A DNA stretch of 38,995 nt from an uncultured Metabacillus sp. (GTDB lineage Bacteria > Bacillota > Bacilli > Bacillales > Bacillaceae), in NCBI RefSeq assembly GCF_947503125.1, contig NZ_CANNCR010000042.1:1-38995 (forward strand), written 5' to 3'. The notes under the pieces were generated by a model that had not been told where the DNA came from, did no database searches, and saw only the letters and a program-made list of their open reading frames with translations. Position 1 is the stretch's first letter, and every line of letters starts with the position of its first letter. This document shows positions 17,621 through 28,393 of this stretch, in pieces. A program made the translations under genes and the position numbers.

Positions 17621-18910
17621 ATGAAAAAGGTATTACTATTATTGGTGGCAGCTATTTTCTTCTTATCAGCTTGCTCATCATCAAATGGCTCTGATTCAGC
17701 TGGTGAAGGCGGAGGATCAGAAAGCAATGAAGTGACGATCTGGGCATGGGACCCAAAATTTAATATCGCGGCATTAGAGATTGCAAAAGAAATTTATGAG
17801 AAAGAAAATCCAGATGTCAAAATTAATATTGTCGAAAATGCACAGCAAGATATTGTTCAAAAATTAAACACAGGGTTAAGCTCTGGAACAACAAATGGAC
17901 TTCCTTCGATTGTTTTAATTGAGGATTATCGCGCACAAAGCTTTTTGAAAGCGTACCCAGATGCATTTTATGAATTATCAGATGTGTTTAATAAAGATGA
18001 TTTTGCTGAGTATAAAGTAACCGCAACAAGTGTTGACGGAAAGCAGTACGGCTTGCCATTTGATACTGGTGTAACAGGCCTTTATGTCCGTACAGATTAT
18101 TTAGAACAGGCTGGATATACAGTTGAAGACCTGCAGGGCATTACATGGCAGGAATATATTGAAATCGGTAAAAAAGTGAAAGAAGCAACTGGAAAGCATA
18201 TGCTTACTATTGACCCGAACGATCTTGGCTTTATTCGTGTCATGATTCAAACAGCAGGTTCTTGGTACTTGGATCAAGATGGTGTAACACCGACTCTTGC
18301 TGGAAATGAAGAAATTAAAGAAGCTTTTGGCATTTACAAAGAAATGGTGGATGCAGATATTGTGAAACCGAACTCTGACTGGAGCCAGTTTGTTGCAAGC
18401 TTTAACTCTGGAGATGTGGCATCGATTCCAACAGGAAACTGGATTACACCTTCTGTAAAAGCAGAGGCATCACAATCAGGTAAATGGGCGGTTGTGCCAA
18501 TTCCTAAATTATCTGCGGAAGGTGCTGTAAACGCATCCAATCTTGGCGGCAGCTCATGGTATGTGTTAAATGGTCCAAATGCAGAGAAAGCAGCTGATTT
18601 CTTAGGGAAAACATTTGGTTCAAATGAAGAGCTTTACAAACGTCTAGTGACGGAAATTGGGGCAATTGGTACGTTTAAGCCGGCTGCAACCAGTGAGGAA
18701 TACAAAGCAGCAGATGAGTTCTTTGGCGGACAAAAGATTGTGTCAGATTTTGCAAAATGGACAGAAGAAATCAAGGGATTAAACTACGGGATGCACACAT
18801 ATGCAGTTGAAGATATTTTAAAAGTCGAAATGCAGAACTACCTAAATGGGAAAGACATTGAAGACGTGCTGAAGGATGCTCAAGCACAGGCAGAAGCACA
18901 GCTAAAATAA
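17621..18910 (+). CDS. Lactose/beta-galactoside ABC transporter substrate-binding lipoprotein
   Basis: A 429-residue CUT1 family-1 binding protein. The signal peptide ends in lipobox LSAC (Cys18), followed by a Ser/Gly linker and the binding fold (VTIWAWDPKFN, YGLPFDTGVTGLYVRTDYL, GNWITPSVKAEA, GGSSWYVLN). The resemblance to LacE-type proteins is from memory. The better argument for a beta-galactoside is the beta-galactosidase gene that closes the operon. The open frame extends upstream to 17525, but the GGGGG ribosome site and the signal peptide place the start at 17621. The cognate two-component system lies immediately upstream. Confidence 0.88.
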   Translation: MKKVLLLLVAAIFFLSACSSSNGSDSAGEGGGSESNEVTIWAWDPKFNIAALEIAKEIYEKENPDVKINIVENAQQDIVQKLNTGLSSGTTNGLPSIVLIEDYRAQSFLKAYPDAFYELSDVFNKDDFAEYKVTATSVDGKQYGLPFDTGVTGLYVRTDYLEQAGYTVEDLQGITWQEYIEIGKKVKEATGKHMLTIDPNDLGFIRVMIQTAGSWYLDQDGVTPTLAGNEEIKEAFGIYKEMVDADIVKPNSDWSQFVASFNSGDVASIPTGNWITPSVKAEASQSGKWAVVPIPKLSAEGAVNASNLGGSSWYVLNGPNAEKAADFLGKTFGSNEELYKRLVTEIGAIGTFKPAATSEEYKAADEFFGGQKIVSDFAKWTEEIKGLNYGMHTYAVEDILKVEMQNYLNGKDIEDVLKDAQAQAEAQLK

Positions 18911-18921
18911 GGAATTAAAAC

Positions 18922-18970
18922 CATCCCCGTTCCATAGGAAAAGCTTAAGAACGGGGATGTTCATTTCTTT
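18922..18970 (+). terminator. Intra-operon stem-loop after the binding-protein gene
   Basis: A perfect 11-base stem (CATCCCCGTTC / GAACGGGGATG) with a 16-base loop and a T-rich tail. Placed between binding protein and permeases, it probably acts as a partial terminator or 3' stabiliser so that the binding protein is made in excess. Confidence 0.75.
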
Positions 18971-18986
18971 AGGGGGAGTGAGAAAG

Positions 18987-19862
18987 ATGAGCAGTAAACT
19001 GAAACATACCGTCATTGGCTGGTCATTCATTGGCATCTCAGTCATCATGATTTGTGCCTTTTACTTTTATCCAATGGTGCAGGCTCTTATTTTATCGTTC
19101 CAATCAGGTGCCGGAACGAATTTGCAGTTCGTTGGCTTCGAAAATTACCAACGGCTTTTAACCGATTCTACGTTTATTACCGCTGTCAAAAACACCTTTA
19201 TTTATTTAATCATTCAAGTGCCAATTATGATTATTTTGGCGTTGTTCTTATCTGTTCTCTTGAATGACCGCACCTTAAAGTGGAAGGGGATTTACAGAAC
19301 GGCGATCTTCCTGCCTGCTGTAACCTCACTCGTCGGTTATTCCGTTATTTTTAAATATTTGTTTGCCCCTGAAGGATTAATAAATACGTTATTACTAAAG
19401 GTTGGCTTTATTTCAGAAGCGATTAACTGGCTTGGCGATCCGTTCTGGGCAAAGGTGACGATTATTTTGGCGATTACATGGCGCTGGACAGGCTATAATA
19501 TGATTTTTTATCTATCTGCTCTTCAAAATGTTGATCAATCGATTTATGAAGCAGCAAAAATTGACGGAGCTTCCGCATGGCATCAATTTTTCAAGATCAC
19601 AATCCCGATGTTAAAGCCAATTATCTTGTTCACTTCGATCACATCAACGATTGGAACGCTGCAATTGTTTGATGAGGTCATGAATATTACAAAAGGCGGA
19701 CCTGGTGATGCAACGACAACGATTTCGCAATACATTTACAATCTGTCGTTTAAATATACACCAGACTTTGGCTATGCCGCGACAGTTTCTTACTTTATTG
19801 TCATTATGATCGTGCTTCTCTCCATTATTCAATTTAAAGTGGCAGGTGATCGAAATGATTAA
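18987..19862 (+). CDS. Lac-type ABC transporter permease (LacF/MalF type)
   Basis: About 291 residues with six membrane helices and the EAA loop EAAKIDGASAWHQFFKITIP (near residue 190). AGGGGGAG lies eight bases before the ATG at 18987. An upstream in-frame codon at 18957 lies inside the stem-loop region and is unlikely to be the start. It overlaps the next permease gene by eight bases. Confidence 0.9.
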   Translation: MSSKLKHTVIGWSFIGISVIMICAFYFYPMVQALILSFQSGAGTNLQFVGFENYQRLLTDSTFITAVKNTFIYLIIQVPIMIILALFLSVLLNDRTLKWKGIYRTAIFLPAVTSLVGYSVIFKYLFAPEGLINTLLLKVGFISEAINWLGDPFWAKVTIILAITWRWTGYNMIFYLSALQNVDQSIYEAAKIDGASAWHQFFKITIPMLKPIILFTSITSTIGTLQLFDEVMNITKGGPGDATTTISQYIYNLSFKYTPDFGYAATVSYFIVIMIVLLSIIQFKVAGDRND

Positions 19863-20679
19863 ATTGAAACGAATTTTTATGTATGTTCTTTTAACCATTG
19901 CAGCCATCATTTCAGTGTTTCCGCTCTTTTGGATGGTCATCAGCGCAACGAATCAATCTGTTGATGTAACAAGAGGCAGACTGCTTCCTGGAGCCCACAC
20001 ACTTGAGAACTTACAAGCGCTATTAAATAGTGTTGATCTTATGACAGCCCTAGCAAATTCGGCGAAAATTTCCATTACAACAACGATCCTTTCTATGCTG
20101 ATCGCGTCATTAGCAGGGTATGGGTTTGAAATTTATAAAAGCAAAGCGAAGGATATTGTGTTTACGATCTTACTATTGTCAATGATGATTCCATTTGCCT
20201 CCTTGATGGTACCGTTATACCGCATGTTTGGTTCGATATCGCAAACGATGCCGGCGATTGGGATCAATACGTTATCAGCGGTCGTGTTGCCAACGATGAC
20301 AACGGCATTCTTAATCTTTTTCTTCCGTCAAAACACGAAAATGTTCCCGAAAGAGCTTGTAGAAGCAGGACGAATTGACGGATTAAGCGAGCTTGGTGTG
20401 TTCTTCCGTATTTATGTGCCGACGATGAAAACAACCTATGCAGCAGCAGCGATTATTACATTTATGGCAAGCTGGAATAACTATTTATGGCCGTTGGTTG
20501 TGCTTCAATCACCAGATAAAATGACGATTCCATTGCTGATTTCGAATCTGGGCTCAAGCTATTCACCGGATTACGGAATCATCATGATGGCACTCGTCAT
20601 TGCAACACTACCAACTGCACTGATCTTCTTCTTAATGCAAAAGCACTTTGTTGCAGGAATGATGGGATCGGTGAAGTAA
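19855..20679 (+). CDS. Lac-type ABC transporter permease (LacG/MalG type)
   Basis: About 274 residues with six membrane helices and the EAA-like loop EAGRIDGLSELGVFFRIYVP. It begins inside the end of its partner, so translation is coupled. The ATG at 19855, with AGGTG six bases upstream, is preferred over the GTG at 19846. As with the first importer, the ATPase subunit is not encoded here. Confidence 0.9.
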   Translation: MIKLKRIFMYVLLTIAAIISVFPLFWMVISATNQSVDVTRGRLLPGAHTLENLQALLNSVDLMTALANSAKISITTTILSMLIASLAGYGFEIYKSKAKDIVFTILLLSMMIPFASLMVPLYRMFGSISQTMPAIGINTLSAVVLPTMTTAFLIFFFRQNTKMFPKELVEAGRIDGLSELGVFFRIYVPTMKTTYAAAAIITFMASWNNYLWPLVVLQSPDKMTIPLLISNLGSSYSPDYGIIMMALVIATLPTALIFFLMQKHFVAGMMGSVK

Positions 20680-20691
20680 TTTTAAATGATG

Positions 20692-20737
20692 ACAAAGAAG
20701 TGAGGGGACCGATTGTTTTCGTCACCTCCTTCTTTGT
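20692..20737 (+). promoter_or_regulatory. Stem-loop between the permease and beta-galactosidase genes
   Basis: ACAAAGAAGTGAGG pairs with CCTCCTTCTTTGT over 13 pairs with one bulge. No U-run follows (TAGAAAAAAG), so it looks like an RNA-processing or stability element more than a terminator. A separate promoter for the enzyme gene is not evident. Confidence 0.6.
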
Positions 20738-20768
20738 TAGAAAAAAGAAAATGGAGCCAATTTAATAA

Positions 20769-23792
<3,024 letters not shown>

Positions 23793-23805
23793 TTGATAGG
23801 GAATG

Positions 23806-23862
23806 ACCCCTTCTTGTTGGGCATGTAGGAAACGATGCTGCCTGGCAGGAAGGGGTTTTTGT
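23806..23862 (+). terminator. Terminator after lacZ
   Basis: ACCCCTTC pairs with GAAGGGGT, the interior can form a second small stem (GGGCAT / ATGCTGCC), and a T-run follows directly. Confidence 0.8.
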
Positions 23863-23887
23863 TTCGATTTGAACCCATGGGAAGAGG

Positions 23888-24044
23888 GATGCTACGTGAA
23901 TAGCGATGATTGAACCACGAATTCGGGGAATTGAACCACAAAAGGCAGGTAATGAACCACGGATTACGAAAATTGAACCATCAATTGAGGAAATTGAATC
24001 ACAGCCCGCGTGATGCCAAGTGAATAGTGGTGATTGAACCACGA
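23888..24044. repeat. TGAACCAC 21-bp phased array, locus A
   Basis: Boxes TGAACCAC or one-base variants start at 23911, 23932, 23953, 23974 and 23995, exactly 21 bp apart, and again at 24035. A 33-base segment around the first box (23888-23920: GATGC, TGAATAG, TGATTGAACCACGA) recurs at 24012-24044 with six differences. The 23793-24104 gap holds this array between two terminators and no gene. The same array type is larger at 36.05-36.49 kb. Confidence 0.85.
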
Positions 24045-24058
24045 TCACCCAAACAAAA

Positions 24059-24091
24059 AGCCCTTATCTAAAATCGAGTTAGATAAGGGCT
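24059..24091. terminator. Bidirectional terminator
   Basis: A perfect 12-base stem (AGCCCTTATCTA / TAGATAAGGGCT). The minus-strand reading ends in TTTTTG, so it mainly serves the IDEAL-domain gene. Confidence 0.85.
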
Positions 24092-24104
24092 CTTATATGA
24101 TGAT

Positions 24105-24299
24105 TTAAGAAATACTCTTTAATTCCTCTGTTAATCGTAAAAATTCATGTTTGTTTTTATCTCGCAAGGATTGGTCGATTTTCTTTTGGATCGTTTCTTT
24201 TCGGAAATCAAGCAGAGCTTTGTCTAACACCATTTCAGCTAATAGGGCATCGATCACATTACCTTCAGTGTTTGGTGAATGAAGCAAATTCTTTTCCAT
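24105..24299 (-). CDS. IDEAL-domain small protein
   Basis: About 64 residues, nearly all one IDEAL domain (LLAEMVLDKALLDFRKETIQKKIDQSLRDKNKHEFLRLTEEL), a short helical domain found in small Bacillaceae proteins and in regulators such as ComK-related YozD/YpiB types. The molecular role is unknown. The frame opens at a TTG (24308), but AGGAG nine bases before the ATG at 24299 marks the start. Monocistronic, with its own promoter and terminator. Confidence 0.8.
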   Translation of the reverse strand: MEKNLLHSPNTEGNVIDALLAEMVLDKALLDFRKETIQKKIDQSLRDKNKHEFLRLTEELKSIS

Positions 24300-24326
24300 A
24301 AAAATCAACTCCTAGACCTTTTTTCT

Positions 24327-24355
24327 ATTATACTACCCATTTTTGAAATTTTCAA
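24327..24355 (-). promoter_or_regulatory. Sigma-A promoter of the IDEAL-domain gene
   Basis: On the minus strand TTGAAA, a 17-base spacer and TATAAT, ending about 27 bp before the start codon. Confidence 0.75.
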
Positions 24356-24668
24356 AACATTTAATCTGGAAATTTAATACAACAATTTCAACGGCGCTTC
24401 CGAAGTCAAATAAGAAAAACATTAGATGAGTTTTGTTACATTTCTTTATCAGAAAAAGACATGTTAATGGTTCCCTCTTATTTAATCAACAGGAAAAATT
24501 TTGCTTTTTTACTCGTTGGCACCAAGGTGTATATCCGTTCCTACTATATAAGTAAGGATCAAATTATAGTAATCTAGTACATTAATTCACTATTCTATCA
24601 AAAAATAGGTATTTAATAGTTTCCTCTGTTGCTTATCCCACATACAGTACAAGCAAAGGAGGTTTTTT
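24356..24668. other. AT-rich intergenic region upstream of the amidase
   Basis: No ORF or strong hairpin is seen here. CATACAGTA at 24641-24649 matches the -10 consensus of sporulation factor sigma-K, but no matching -35 lies at the right distance and it is only about eight bases before the ribosome site. No convincing sigma-A promoter was found for the amidase, which would fit sporulation-phase control without proving it. Confidence 0.4.
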
Positions 24669-25454
24669 ATGACTACAATTGTATTGGACCCTGGGCACGG
24701 TGGAACCGACTCCGGTGCCGTGAATCAGTCCTTTTTTGAAAAAACATTCAACTTAGATATAGCTTTAATGATACGTAACTATTTACGGAAACATTATGAT
24801 GTCAATGTTATCATGACAAGATCAACGGATACGGAACTCAGTTTGTTTACTCGAACAAATCTAGCTAATCAAGTGAACGCCGACTATTTCTGCTCCATTC
24901 ATATTAATGCAGGCGGAGGAACAGGTTGGGAGAGTTATATTTATAATGGTTCCGTGTCTGAGCAAACCGTTAGAGCTCAAGAGACGATTCACAACTATGT
25001 CATGAGCCAAATTCGCCCCTACGGTGTTCGAGATCGCGGTATGAAACGAGCAAATTTTCACGTTCTTCGTGAAACTAATATGCCTTCTATATTGTTGGAA
25101 AATCTATTTATCGATACCAATTTTGACTTAAATCTTTTGCGAAACAAGACGTTTCTAGAAAAGTTGGGGAACGCCATTGGTGAAGGACTCGCTAGAGCGT
25201 TAGCACTATCGAGAATAAATGTGGATTTGTATGTCGTGATAGCTGGAAGTTTTGTATCACTTGACAACGCCCAACAACGCAGAAATTTCTTAAGATCAAA
25301 TGGAATAGAAGCTATTGTCGTTACAACAGAAATTGATGGTGTTACTAAATATAGAGTTCAATCCGGAGCCTTTCGTAACCGAGATCTGGCTGAAGTCAGA
25401 CTTGACGTTGTTCAAAACCTTGGAATTGAAGATGCTTTTATCATTACAAAATAG
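24669..25454 (+). CDS. N-acetylmuramoyl-L-alanine amidase with SPOR domain (CwlC-like)
   Basis: A 261-residue Amidase_3 enzyme that cuts the lactyl-amide bond between muramic acid and the stem peptide. Zinc ligands are His10 (LDPGHGG), Glu24 (FFEKTFNLD) and His78 (CSIHINAG). The catalytic Glu is Glu144 (SILLENLF). The C-terminal ~75 residues (LYVVIAGSFVSLDNAQ to the end) form a SPOR peptidoglycan-binding domain with two half-repeats. It has no signal peptide. This architecture and the text GGGTGWESYIYNGSVS match B. subtilis CwlC, a mother-cell lysis enzyme made late in sporulation. AAAGGAGG lies about seven bases upstream of the ATG. Confidence 0.9.
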   Translation: MTTIVLDPGHGGTDSGAVNQSFFEKTFNLDIALMIRNYLRKHYDVNVIMTRSTDTELSLFTRTNLANQVNADYFCSIHINAGGGTGWESYIYNGSVSEQTVRAQETIHNYVMSQIRPYGVRDRGMKRANFHVLRETNMPSILLENLFIDTNFDLNLLRNKTFLEKLGNAIGEGLARALALSRINVDLYVVIAGSFVSLDNAQQRRNFLRSNGIEAIVVTTEIDGVTKYRVQSGAFRNRDLAEVRLDVVQNLGIEDAFIITK

Positions 25455-25494
25455 CGGATTACTGATCAAGTTAAAAACACGGACACTAAACTCA

Positions 25495-25779
25495 TTATTT
25501 ATTTTTTTTACCTGTTTTTATAAAAACAAATTCGTCTTGTAAAGTGAAAGAACGTTTTCCTTCTCTGATTCTTTCTACAGTTCTTTTAAACGTAGTAGAA
25601 TTTTGAGAATCAATTTTTGGAAATGGCATCGAGAGAAGTTCGTCCCTACTGTACCCAAATCTTTCACACCTAACTGTGTTTACTTCAAGAAATCGAGTTG
25701 GGAAATGCTCTTCATTCATTTCCACTAAGTATACTGCATCAGGTGACAAAGGTATGGCTCTCGACTGTTTTTTATGCAT
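25495..25779 (-). pseudogene. PAS-domain gene remnant, frameshifted and truncated
   Basis: The 94-residue frame is most of a PAS domain (AVYLVEMNEEHFPTRFLEVN, CERFGYSRDELLSMPFP) and ends abruptly in FIKTGKKNK. The end falls in a run of eight A residues on the coding strand. With seven, the frame would continue as GKKINEFSVRVFNL, which looks like the rest of the PAS strand, before running into the amidase gene. There is no ribosome site at the ATG and no effector domain. It is most likely the residue of a larger PAS signalling protein. Confidence 0.65.
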
Positions 25780-25926
25780 GATTTTTTACATTGTTTATGT
25801 ATCAACGTTTTCGACTTCTGAAGAAGTTTGGCAACTGCATAAAAAAAGGGGGCGCATCACCTTCACAATGGGGAAAATAATGTAAAGAGACGTTACCATA
25901 TGTCAGGAGAAAATTCAAAAAAGTAA

Positions 25927-25956
25927 TTGACAACTCCGCTATTTGTTCAGTATATT
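25927..25956 (+). promoter_or_regulatory. Sigma-A promoter of the Mn riboswitch transcript
   Basis: A perfect TTGACA and TATATT with an 18-base spacer, placing the transcript start near 25963, just ahead of the aptamer. Confidence 0.75.
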
Positions 25957-25974
25957 TGAAGTATAAATTGATAT

Positions 25975-26070
25975 CGTTCTCCTAAAGGGGAGTAGCTTTT
26001 ACAGCAAAGTCGTCATTTCAGAGGTTTTACATCTCTCGGCTTTGTTGGCAACGAATTTGTTGTTAGCAAG
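25975..26070 (+). ncRNA. yybP-ykoY manganese riboswitch
   Basis: Contains the conserved family segments AAAGGGGAGTAGC (25984-25996), ACATCTCTCGGC, and TTTGTTGGCAACGAA just downstream, in the expected order and spacing. In this family Mn2+ docks two loops and stabilises an anti-terminated form, turning on metal efflux or TerC-type genes. It is followed by terminators and then by a TerC-family gene, the classical ykoY arrangement. Exact 5' and 3' limits are approximate. Confidence 0.92.
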
Positions 26071-26096
26071 ACCTTTGCCATTGGTAAAGGTCTTTT
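26068..26096 (+). terminator. Riboswitch expression-platform hairpin 1
   Basis: AAGACCTTT-CC pairs with GG-AAAGGTCTT and is followed by TTATTG. It begins at the 3' edge of the aptamer, so it can compete with closure of the aptamer's basal stem. Confidence 0.75.
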
Positions 26097-26103
26097 ATTG
26101 TCT

Positions 26104-26138
26104 AAAAAACCTTTGCCATTTTTGGCAAAGGTTTTTTT
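26104..26138 (+). terminator. Second terminator of the riboswitch leader
   Basis: AACCTTTGCCA pairs with TGGCAAAGGTT, then a seven-T run. Its sequence is close to hairpin 1 (both contain ACCTTTGCC), suggesting duplication. Confidence 0.85.
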
Positions 26139-26184
26139 ATGCTCATTTACGGAGGACCTAGATAAAGGAGAGAAGACAAATGAA

Positions 26185-26280
26185 ATGAGTGAGTGCAGAT
26201 TCTTTATAAATGGCTTAACTAAGGCTGGTTTCAAGCTGGAGCTGAGCAGGGATCACCTAAACTCAAAGGATTCTTTTTAA
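26185..26280 (+). other. Possible leader ORF between the riboswitch and the TerC gene
   Basis: A 31-codon frame (MSECRFFINGLTK...) opens at ATG 26185. A strong AAAGGAG at 26164-26170 is 14 bases from that ATG. It is nine bases from another ATG at 26180 that is followed by a single Lys codon and a stop. The second frame starts inside the end of the first (ATGAAATGAGTG). This could be a translated leader or chance. No family is recognised. Confidence 0.2.
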
Positions 26281-26337
26281 GAAAGTTATGATTGGAACTC
26301 GGGAGACATGAATAGTGAAATTAAAGGAGGAATATGA

Positions 26338-27120
26338 TTGGAACTTTCTATGTTGTTCGAATATGGATGGGTATTGGTCTTATTAGTGGCATTCGAAGGT
26401 TTGCTGGCAGCGGATAATGCGCTTGTATTGGCGATTATGGTGAAGCATCTCCCTGAAAAAGAAAGGAAAAAGGCGCTATTTTACGGACTTGCAGGAGCCT
26501 TTGTCTTCCGCTTTGCATCATTATTTATTATTTCTTTCCTTGTTGATGTTTGGCAGGTTCAAGCGATAGGTGCTTTATATCTGTTATTTATTGCTATCAA
26601 TCATATTTTGAGGAAAACCTTCCTCAAGAAGAAGGACGTAGATCACGTAGAAAAAGAAAAAAAGAAAGCTGGCTTTTGGGGAACGGTTATCAAAGTGGAA
26701 TTGGCGGACATTGCATTTGCGATTGATTCTATCTTAGCTGCGGTTGCCCTGGCGGTGACATTGCCAAACACAAATCTTCCGCAGATTGGAGGAATGGACG
26801 GCGGTAAGTTTCTAGTTATTTTTGCAGGGGGATTAATTGGTTTGATCATTATGCGTTTTGCGGCTAATCTCTTTGTCAAGCTGCTCAATGCGAAGCCAGG
26901 CTTGGAAATTGCGGCGTTTGCGATTGTCGGCTGGGTTGGTGTTAAGCTTGCAGTCTTAACATTAGGTCATCCGGATATAGGCGTTATTTCCTATGAATTT
27001 GCACATTCAAAAGAGTGGAAGCTGACCTTCTATACCGTATTAATTGGGATTGCTGCAGCAGGCTGGTTCTTGAATAAAGAAGAAGCAGAGAAAAAAGAAA
27101 GAACAGAAAATGCAAGCTGA
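26338..27120 (+). CDS. TerC-family membrane protein (YkoY/MeeY-like)
   Basis: A 260-residue integral membrane protein with seven to nine helices. The TerC signature is present: ALEG-type FEGLLAADNALVLAIMVKHLP (residues 18-38) and a second acidic segment ELADIAFAIDSILAAVA (near 122), whose Asp/Asn residues are thought to bind metal. Family members YkoY and YceF of B. subtilis have been linked to Mn2+ supply for exported enzymes. Control by the upstream Mn riboswitch fits. The TTG start lies seven bases after AGGAGG. An ATG at 26334 is in another frame. Confidence 0.9.
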   Translation: MELSMLFEYGWVLVLLVAFEGLLAADNALVLAIMVKHLPEKERKKALFYGLAGAFVFRFASLFIISFLVDVWQVQAIGALYLLFIAINHILRKTFLKKKDVDHVEKEKKKAGFWGTVIKVELADIAFAIDSILAAVALAVTLPNTNLPQIGGMDGGKFLVIFAGGLIGLIIMRFAANLFVKLLNAKPGLEIAAFAIVGWVGVKLAVLTLGHPDIGVISYEFAHSKEWKLTFYTVLIGIAAAGWFLNKEEAEKKERTENAS

Positions 27121-27126
27121 GTAGCC

Positions 27127-27158
27127 CGAATGCTTAGCGCCTTGCGCTCTTCTTAGGG
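27127..27158 (+). repeat. Fragment of the dispersed structured repeat
   Basis: CGAATGCTTAGCGCCTTGCG and the following CTCTTCTTAG match the right end of copy 2 (CGAATGCTAAGCGCCTTGCG). Only the terminal ~30 bases are present, starting seven bases after the TerC stop codon. The rest of 27121-27434 is AT-rich with one terminator. Confidence 0.65.
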
Positions 27159-27348
27159 TTTCTTAAATTAATACCATTCGTTAGTTCATTAAGGATATTA
27201 GGATGTTTATATCTATTTCCTTTAATTCTTTACTTTTCTAATCAGAACACAATCGCATTTAACGTCTTGGTTTCTGCACTAATTGAGGCAGAGGCGTTGC
27301 TGCAAATTGTCAATAATATCTCACAAACAAAATAATGGAACGCAACCT

Positions 27349-27385
27349 AAAACCGACCATTCTGAATGTAGATAGGTCGGTTTTT
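27349..27385. terminator. Terminator between convergent TerC and DUF2935 genes
   Basis: AAAACCGACC pairs with GGTCGGTTTT around a 16-base loop and is followed by T residues. The symmetric arms could also stop the minus-strand transcript. Confidence 0.75.
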
Positions 27386-27434
27386 AAATATGAATAAAGC
27401 CAGGTCTGTTTAACAATCTCCTTTTTCTACTCAA

Positions 27435-28271
27435 TTAACCTTGCTGCTGTTTAAGATGTGCTTCAAACATATCAATGATTTCGAGAAATCTCTCAGCTTC
27501 GCGGAATGTGTGGTCAGCAAGCAGAGGATGAATATTGCTTTTAATACGGCACGCCTCTATTAATTCTGTTGCTGTCTTTTTAAAATCACGTAAAGAAACG
27601 ACCGAAACCCGGTTTTGATCCAGGAATTGATCTAAGAGTGGTGGTGTTTCAGATTGCGGACGCATGGAATCTAAATCAATCGCTTGGTATAAAAGTTGGT
27701 CAAAATCATGGCTAAACTCCCGGGCTTGCTCAACCAATTTTCTTTCAGAAGGATCAAGGAGATGGCCAATAAACTTGGCATGGTCAGCCATAATTTTAAG
27801 AAAGAAGACATTTTCTTTAATGATCGCTTCAGGCAAAGGCTTCAGCTTGCCCTCATTTAACTCCTTTAAACGATTTGCAAAATAAGCGGCTTCCCGACTG
27901 ACGTGATCAACTAATAAGGCAAAGTTATTGGATCTGATTTCACAACGTAAAATGAGGCCGAGTACCTTTCGTTTATAAGCCCAAATCGCAGCAGCTGCCT
28001 GATAAACCTGATTATTAAATTGTCGAATTTGATCAGGGTCCGAATTCACTGAAAACCCGCTAAGCTGCTGTTCAATCCTTTCGAATAAGGCAATAAATTG
28101 TTTCGCTTCCTCCACCAGCCGCCTGTCATCATCATGGTCAAATCCTAAGCTTAAAAATAAAGCGTGCTCCTTCATAATTCTTGACCAGAAACGAATTTCA
28201 TCTAAGGACCTGCTTACAAATAAATTTGTCATCCTCCCACCCCTGTGGCTAGTAATGGCTATCATTGTCAT
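27435..28271 (-). CDS. DUF2935 family protein
   Basis: A 278-residue soluble all-helical protein made of two related halves: the first with FWSRIMKEHALFLSLGFD (residues ~28-45), the second with FFLKIMADHAKFIGHLLDP. Each half carries His/Glu residues in a pattern typical of a metal-binding helical bundle. This matches the DUF2935 family of Bacillales and Clostridia, whose function is unknown. The ATG at 28271 has AAAAGGA upstream. An internal ATG (28232) has its GGGAGG too close. Monocistronic as far as can be seen. Confidence 0.75.
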   Translation of the reverse strand: MTMIAITSHRGGRMTNLFVSRSLDEIRFWSRIMKEHALFLSLGFDHDDDRRLVEEAKQFIALFERIEQQLSGFSVNSDPDQIRQFNNQVYQAAAAIWAYKRKVLGLILRCEIRSNNFALLVDHVSREAAYFANRLKELNEGKLKPLPEAIIKENVFFLKIMADHAKFIGHLLDPSERKLVEQAREFSHDFDQLLYQAIDLDSMRPQSETPPLLDQFLDQNRVSVVSLRDFKKTATELIEACRIKSNIHPLLADHTFREAERFLEIIDMFEAHLKQQQG

Positions 28272-28353
28272 CTTATTCCTTTTCCTTGCTTTATATGTGC
28301 ACTATTTTTGAGGATCCTTCATTGTAAGAAATAGTAAAATATCAGCAGGTTGA

Positions 28354-28362
28354 TGGTATAAT
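28354..28362 (+). promoter_or_regulatory. Extended -10 promoter of the Spo0E-like gene
   Basis: TGGTATAAT, an extended -10, lies 31 bp before the Spo0E-like start codon. The -35 position (GTAAAA) is a poor match. Confidence 0.5.
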
Positions 28363-28393
28363 TTAATAATTAATTGCTTTAATGGGGTGGATC

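Noticed and set aside
24641-24649. Sigma-K -10 (CATACAGTA) for the CwlC-like amidase
   Set aside because: No -35 at the right distance, and it would leave almost no leader before the ribosome site. Kept only as a remark.
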